Positions 60,858-64,000 of a DNA stretch of 64,000 bases are shown piece after piece. This stretch comes from Corallium rubrum (lineage: Eukaryota > Cnidaria > Anthozoa > Scleralcyonacea > Coralliidae), in the NCBI GenBank assembly GCA_964035015.1, contig OZ036013.1, positions 5,796,501-5,860,500 on the forward strand. The letters run 5' to 3'. Made by a program: the position numbers and the translations under genes. Below the pieces are notes generated by a model that saw only the letters and a program-made list of their open reading frames with translations, searched no databases and had not been told where the DNA came from. Each line of letters opens with the position of its first letter. Position 1 is the first letter of the stretch.

Positions 60858-62035
60858 AATGGGTTGAAATAGAATGGATGCGAATATAATGAATAGAATA
60901 CAATGGGTTGGAGTAGATTTGATACATGCGATAGACTAGAATAGAATACCATGCATGGAATAGGATGGAATACAGTGGAGTAGAATGCAATGAGTTGGGA
61001 TAGAATGGAATACAATGGTATAGAACACAATGTGTTGAAATAGAATACAATGGGTTGAAATAGAATGAAATAGATTACAATGGAGTAGAATACAATGGAT
61101 GGGAATAGAATACAATGAATTGGAATGGAATAGAATACAATGTGATGAAGTAGAATGGAATAGAATACAATGGGTTGGAATAGAATACACTGCTGTGCTG
61201 AAATGTAATAGAGTACAATGGATTGGATTAGAATATAGTATAATGGATGGAATATAGTGGGATAGAATACAATGGATTGGAATAGAGTGGTATAAAATAC
61301 AATGGATAGAATGGAATAGAGTACAATGGCTTGGAATAGAATACGATAGAATGGATTGGAATACAATGGAATACAATACAATGGATTGAATAGAATGGAA
61401 TAGAGTACAATGGCTAGGAATAGAATACAATATGACAGAATACAACAGAATGATTGGAATACAATGGAATAGAATACAATAGATTGGAATAGAATACCAC
61501 GAAATAGAATACAATGAAATAGAATACAATAGGCTGGAATGGAATACAATAGATGGAATTAGAATGGATTGGAATAGAGTGGAATAGAATATAATGAAAT
61601 GGAATACAATTGAATAGAATAAAAAGAAATATAATTCAATAGTTGGAATAGAATGAGTTGAAATACAATGGAATAGAATACAGTGAGTTGGAATACAGTG
61701 GAATAGTATACAATAGATTGGAATAGAAAGGAATAGAATACATTTGGCTGGAATGGAATACAATAGATGGGAATAGAATACAATAGATGGGAATAGAATG
61801 GATTGGAATACAGTGGAATAGAACAGATTGAAGTGGAATACAATGGTATAGAATAAAATGAAATAGAATACAATGGTTGGAATAGAATAAATGGAATACA
61901 ATGGAATAGATTACAATGAGTTGGAATAGAATGGAGTGTAATAGAATACAATAGAATGGAATACAACGAAGTAGAATGGAGTAGAATAGATACAATGGAA
62001 CAGAATGGAATTAAGTACAATGGGCTAGAACAGAA
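60858..62035 (+). repeat. Degenerate GGAAT-type satellite, block 3
   Basis: The longest block, about 1.2 kb. Units ggaatagaat, acaatgg dominate, with GG-TTGG variants. Confidence 0.93.
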
Positions 62036-63752
62036 AATAATACATGAATGTGCGGAAATACGAAATTTATTTGGAGTGTTAACCAGGATATGAATGAACT
62101 CACTCACATGTGACTACATACGCCAACCGCGGTAGCTACAAAAAATACAAATGCTGTTGAGACCAATATTAAACGACCCCTGCGTTTTTATTTTTCCACA
62201 GAACAAATATTAACTCTAAAATATACATGTGGAATTTAATATGAAAAGATTGAAAACGTTATTTATGGTCTTTTTTTTTGGACAGTTGTCCATTGATTGC
62301 ATGGTTCCAACAATAAACGAATAACATTTCGAAGTTCTCTCTGCGGAGCTATTCGATCCAAGGTTCAACCACAGAAGGAAGATAGACGTAGGTTTTGGAC
62401 GTTATTTCGTGCTGGAGAAAAAAATAACAGAAAACATGTAACAGAATCTATTAATATGCGAATGCGTGCGTCTGGAACGTCAGACGCCGTGTTTAAGTTT
62501 GCTATAAGGGACTTTAAGATCTACGACGTCAACCTCAACGACGACGTCCTGTAAACAAAATAATTCTTTTTGCAAAACAAAGAAAATGAATAATTTTTTA
62601 GTCCTAGAGTAATCACAACGCCATCCTTGTTCTTTGTACAACGCCACTTACAGCATTTTCACGTCTTCAAGACGACGTCAACGGCCTAAAATATGAGAAC
62701 TGTTGCTTAAGACAGACTATACTGTGGCGTTTTGGAAGGCATTAAACTAGCTTCAAATATCAATCAACCGGTTAAATTTCAGTTAACCGTGACTTCTTTA
62801 AATTGTAAAACTTGTCTTGCTTTTTAACCGCCGTCGTCATCCTCGCATCTTAAAGTCCCTATTGACTCGAAGACGACAGCTGGGCCAAATGCATGCACTC
62901 AATCACAGGACGCTTTATTATATTATGTATTCCAATAAACGAAACAAGTTTATCATGGAGCATTTTGCGTCCTGGTCGCTGTCCAAGCACTTTATTACTG
63001 TCCCTCAATGCTTGTATTTATATTTTACAAATTGCCGATAGGCCTTGTCTGCATGCTTTAATATTTACAAACTCTGCCATTTGCAGTATCTTACGACGCA
63101 GTACTGATTACAGTATGTTCGCTATGGCTTTCGCAACATAGTGCCATGTGGGGAACCGGAAAAAATACCTACCTCTAAAAAAACTTTCGGGAGAAAACTT
63201 CGGTAGGAAAAAAACTGGTTCGAGACCCGCCCATGTCTTCAGCCATGTCAGTTCAATGGCTACCTGTTCGTGAGTTTAACTCTATATTGGTTGACGTTTC
63301 AGGTTATATTATAAATGCTAGTGAATGCTTCTAGCAACCGAGAACCTGTTTGAACTGACTGCTACTTTATATATTTCTAGCGTATTCCTACCCTGCGAGT
63401 CAGAGCCCCTTTCCGACCTACGCAGGCTTCGGGGGAACGATTCCACAAGAAGGCCAACCTTTAAATGATACGTGGACGGCGCTTTTAAAAGCCTAACAAA
63501 CTCGCATTGTTGTGGGACAAATTTATCTTTTAACGCCTGACCTTTACTGTGTTTGACACCAGACGATGTTACTCGTCGAGGGCAGACGTCTCGGAAATCC
63601 ATGCACGAAAAGGTTAATGCAGATGTCTACTCGGACCAAATAATTATCTGTAGTTAATTTAGTTCACGTCCAAAATGTCTATTTTAGCAAAAGTATGATT
63701 AATCGCATTTCGCTCCGTTCAACATTGAAAAACAACTAAGTTGTTAACTCAC
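62036..63752. other. No confident gene; 3' part of the MASTL-like gene expected here
   Basis: If the kinase exon at 63753 is real, its short final exon and 3' region should lie here on the minus strand. Two short candidates were considered and not accepted (see rejected items). The stretch 62520-62690 is similar to 9000-9180. Near 63385-63430 the text ccctgcgagtcagagcc recurs from 11818. Confidence 0.4.
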
Positions 63753-63863
63753 CTTCGAAATATGTCGTGTCTGTTTCGTCATCGGGATTTGGAATAAACG
63801 GAGCAGCGTAATTACTGATATTGGACCAGTCCAGTGAGGAAAAGAACGACAAACGTTTTATTT
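63753..63863 (-). CDS. MASTL: Exon of a Greatwall/MASTL-like AGC kinase (C-terminal extension)
   Basis: The minus strand encodes LSFFSSLDWSNISNYAAP, then PFIPNPDDETDTTYFE, ending G before a gtgagt donor; the acceptor is ctttttaag. FF..(L/V)DW.N......PFIP is the start of the AGC-kinase C-terminal extension, and the following P-DDETDT-YFE is distinctive of MASTL (Greatwall) rather than MAST, LATS or MRCK, which read D-TSNF or DTSYFD here. MASTL inhibits PP2A-B55 through ENSA/ARPP19 and is needed for mitotic entry. The kinase core is expected beyond the right edge. Entry and exit phase is 1, and in this family a short last exon normally follows the YFE motif. Confidence 0.72.
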
Positions 63864-64000
63864 CTTAAAAAGAGTTTGAAAAGGAAGGTTTATGATTAGA
63901 CATGGATCTAATGATGGCGTGGAAACCCAGACATGCGTACAAAGTATTTACTATTAAGTAATTTGTTTATTATATAAGCTGAGAAATCAAATGGGAGAAG
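63864..64000 (-). other. Probable intron of the MASTL-like gene
   Basis: Upstream of the kinase exon on the minus strand; AT-rich, without a second exon in the 137 bases left. Confidence 0.45.

Larger units (their letters stand above)
58050..60870 (+). repeat. Three dispersed copies of a 200-280 bp unit around the satellite
   Basis: The block tagcgcactc, gtttcgttcg-like text, aaaatnnnncgggtca, cgttttcannngaacg, then ctcagaactatgaattt, gggttcttgtt, ggtaactagaatcaatgggt occurs at about 58050-58230, 59940-60185 and 60597-60868. The last two directly precede the pentamer satellite blocks. Confidence 0.6.

Noticed and set aside
59144-62107. Long minus-strand frames rich in Tyr-Ser-Ile-Pro-Leu
   Set aside because: Translation of the degenerate pentamer satellite, not conserved protein.
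62779-62819. Candidate last exon of the MASTL-like gene (A-RQVLQFKEVTVN-stop in matching phase)
   Set aside because: The phase and the leading AR are attractive, but the acceptor has no pyrimidine tract and the flanks look like repeat text; could be chance.
63305-63352. Second candidate last exon of the MASTL-like gene (GSRLLEAFTSIYNIT-stop)
   Set aside because: The phase fits and the length equals the family tail, but there is no real residue similarity and the acceptor context is weak.

Overview
This window is animal nuclear DNA. It is AT-rich, with intron-split genes (GT..AG junctions), many microsatellites and very many DNA-transposon remnants. A secreted PAN/apple-EGF-fibrinogen-like protein, together with the mix of hAT, Mutator-like, mariner-like, Crypton-like and CR1/L2-like LINE remnants, fits a cnidarian, most likely an anthozoan such as a coral or sea anemone. 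That placement is inference, not proof. Layout: (1) About 1.1-13.7 kb, minus strand: a split gene for a secreted protein, with signal peptide (13497-13662), PAN/apple domain (5312-5538), EGF (4469-4574) and the first part of a fibrinogen C-terminal domain (1097-1477). It probably runs off the left edge. Its introns hold nested TIR elements, a LINE fragment and tetranucleotide arrays. (2) About 14-26 kb: no host gene seen. It holds a 3.0-kb hAT element with a perfect 8-bp target duplication, a broken hAT transposase and a LINE fragment inside it, then a run of short hAT elements, two of them inserted side by side at overlapping target sites. (3) 26733-37299, plus strand: RNA-binding gene A, with an RRM split over three exons and an Arg/Ser/Tyr-rich tail. 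Its introns hold a hAT copy, a Mutator-like element, a 5S-rRNA-like sequence, a Crypton-like fragment and a long octamer array. (4) 37.3-43.4 kb: repeats, a LINE fragment and a PIF/Harbinger-like element. (5) 43487-48275, plus strand: RNA-binding gene B, an RRM plus RGG/RGP-rich protein of the CIRBP/RBMX kind. It shares two intron positions and phases with gene A, so the two look like tandem paralogues. (6) 48.8-62 kb: fold-back elements, a 19-bp minisatellite and a large degenerate GGAAT-type satellite. (7) 63753-63863, minus strand: one exon of a Greatwall/MASTL-like AGC kinase whose remaining upstream exons lie beyond the right edge. The two RRM genes are probable nuclear RNA processing or stability factors. 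The other two loci look functionally unrelated to them. I found no prokaryote-like system, CRISPR array or convincing tRNA gene. The striking content is the density of fold-back and TIR elements, several of which can be dated relative to each other by nesting.
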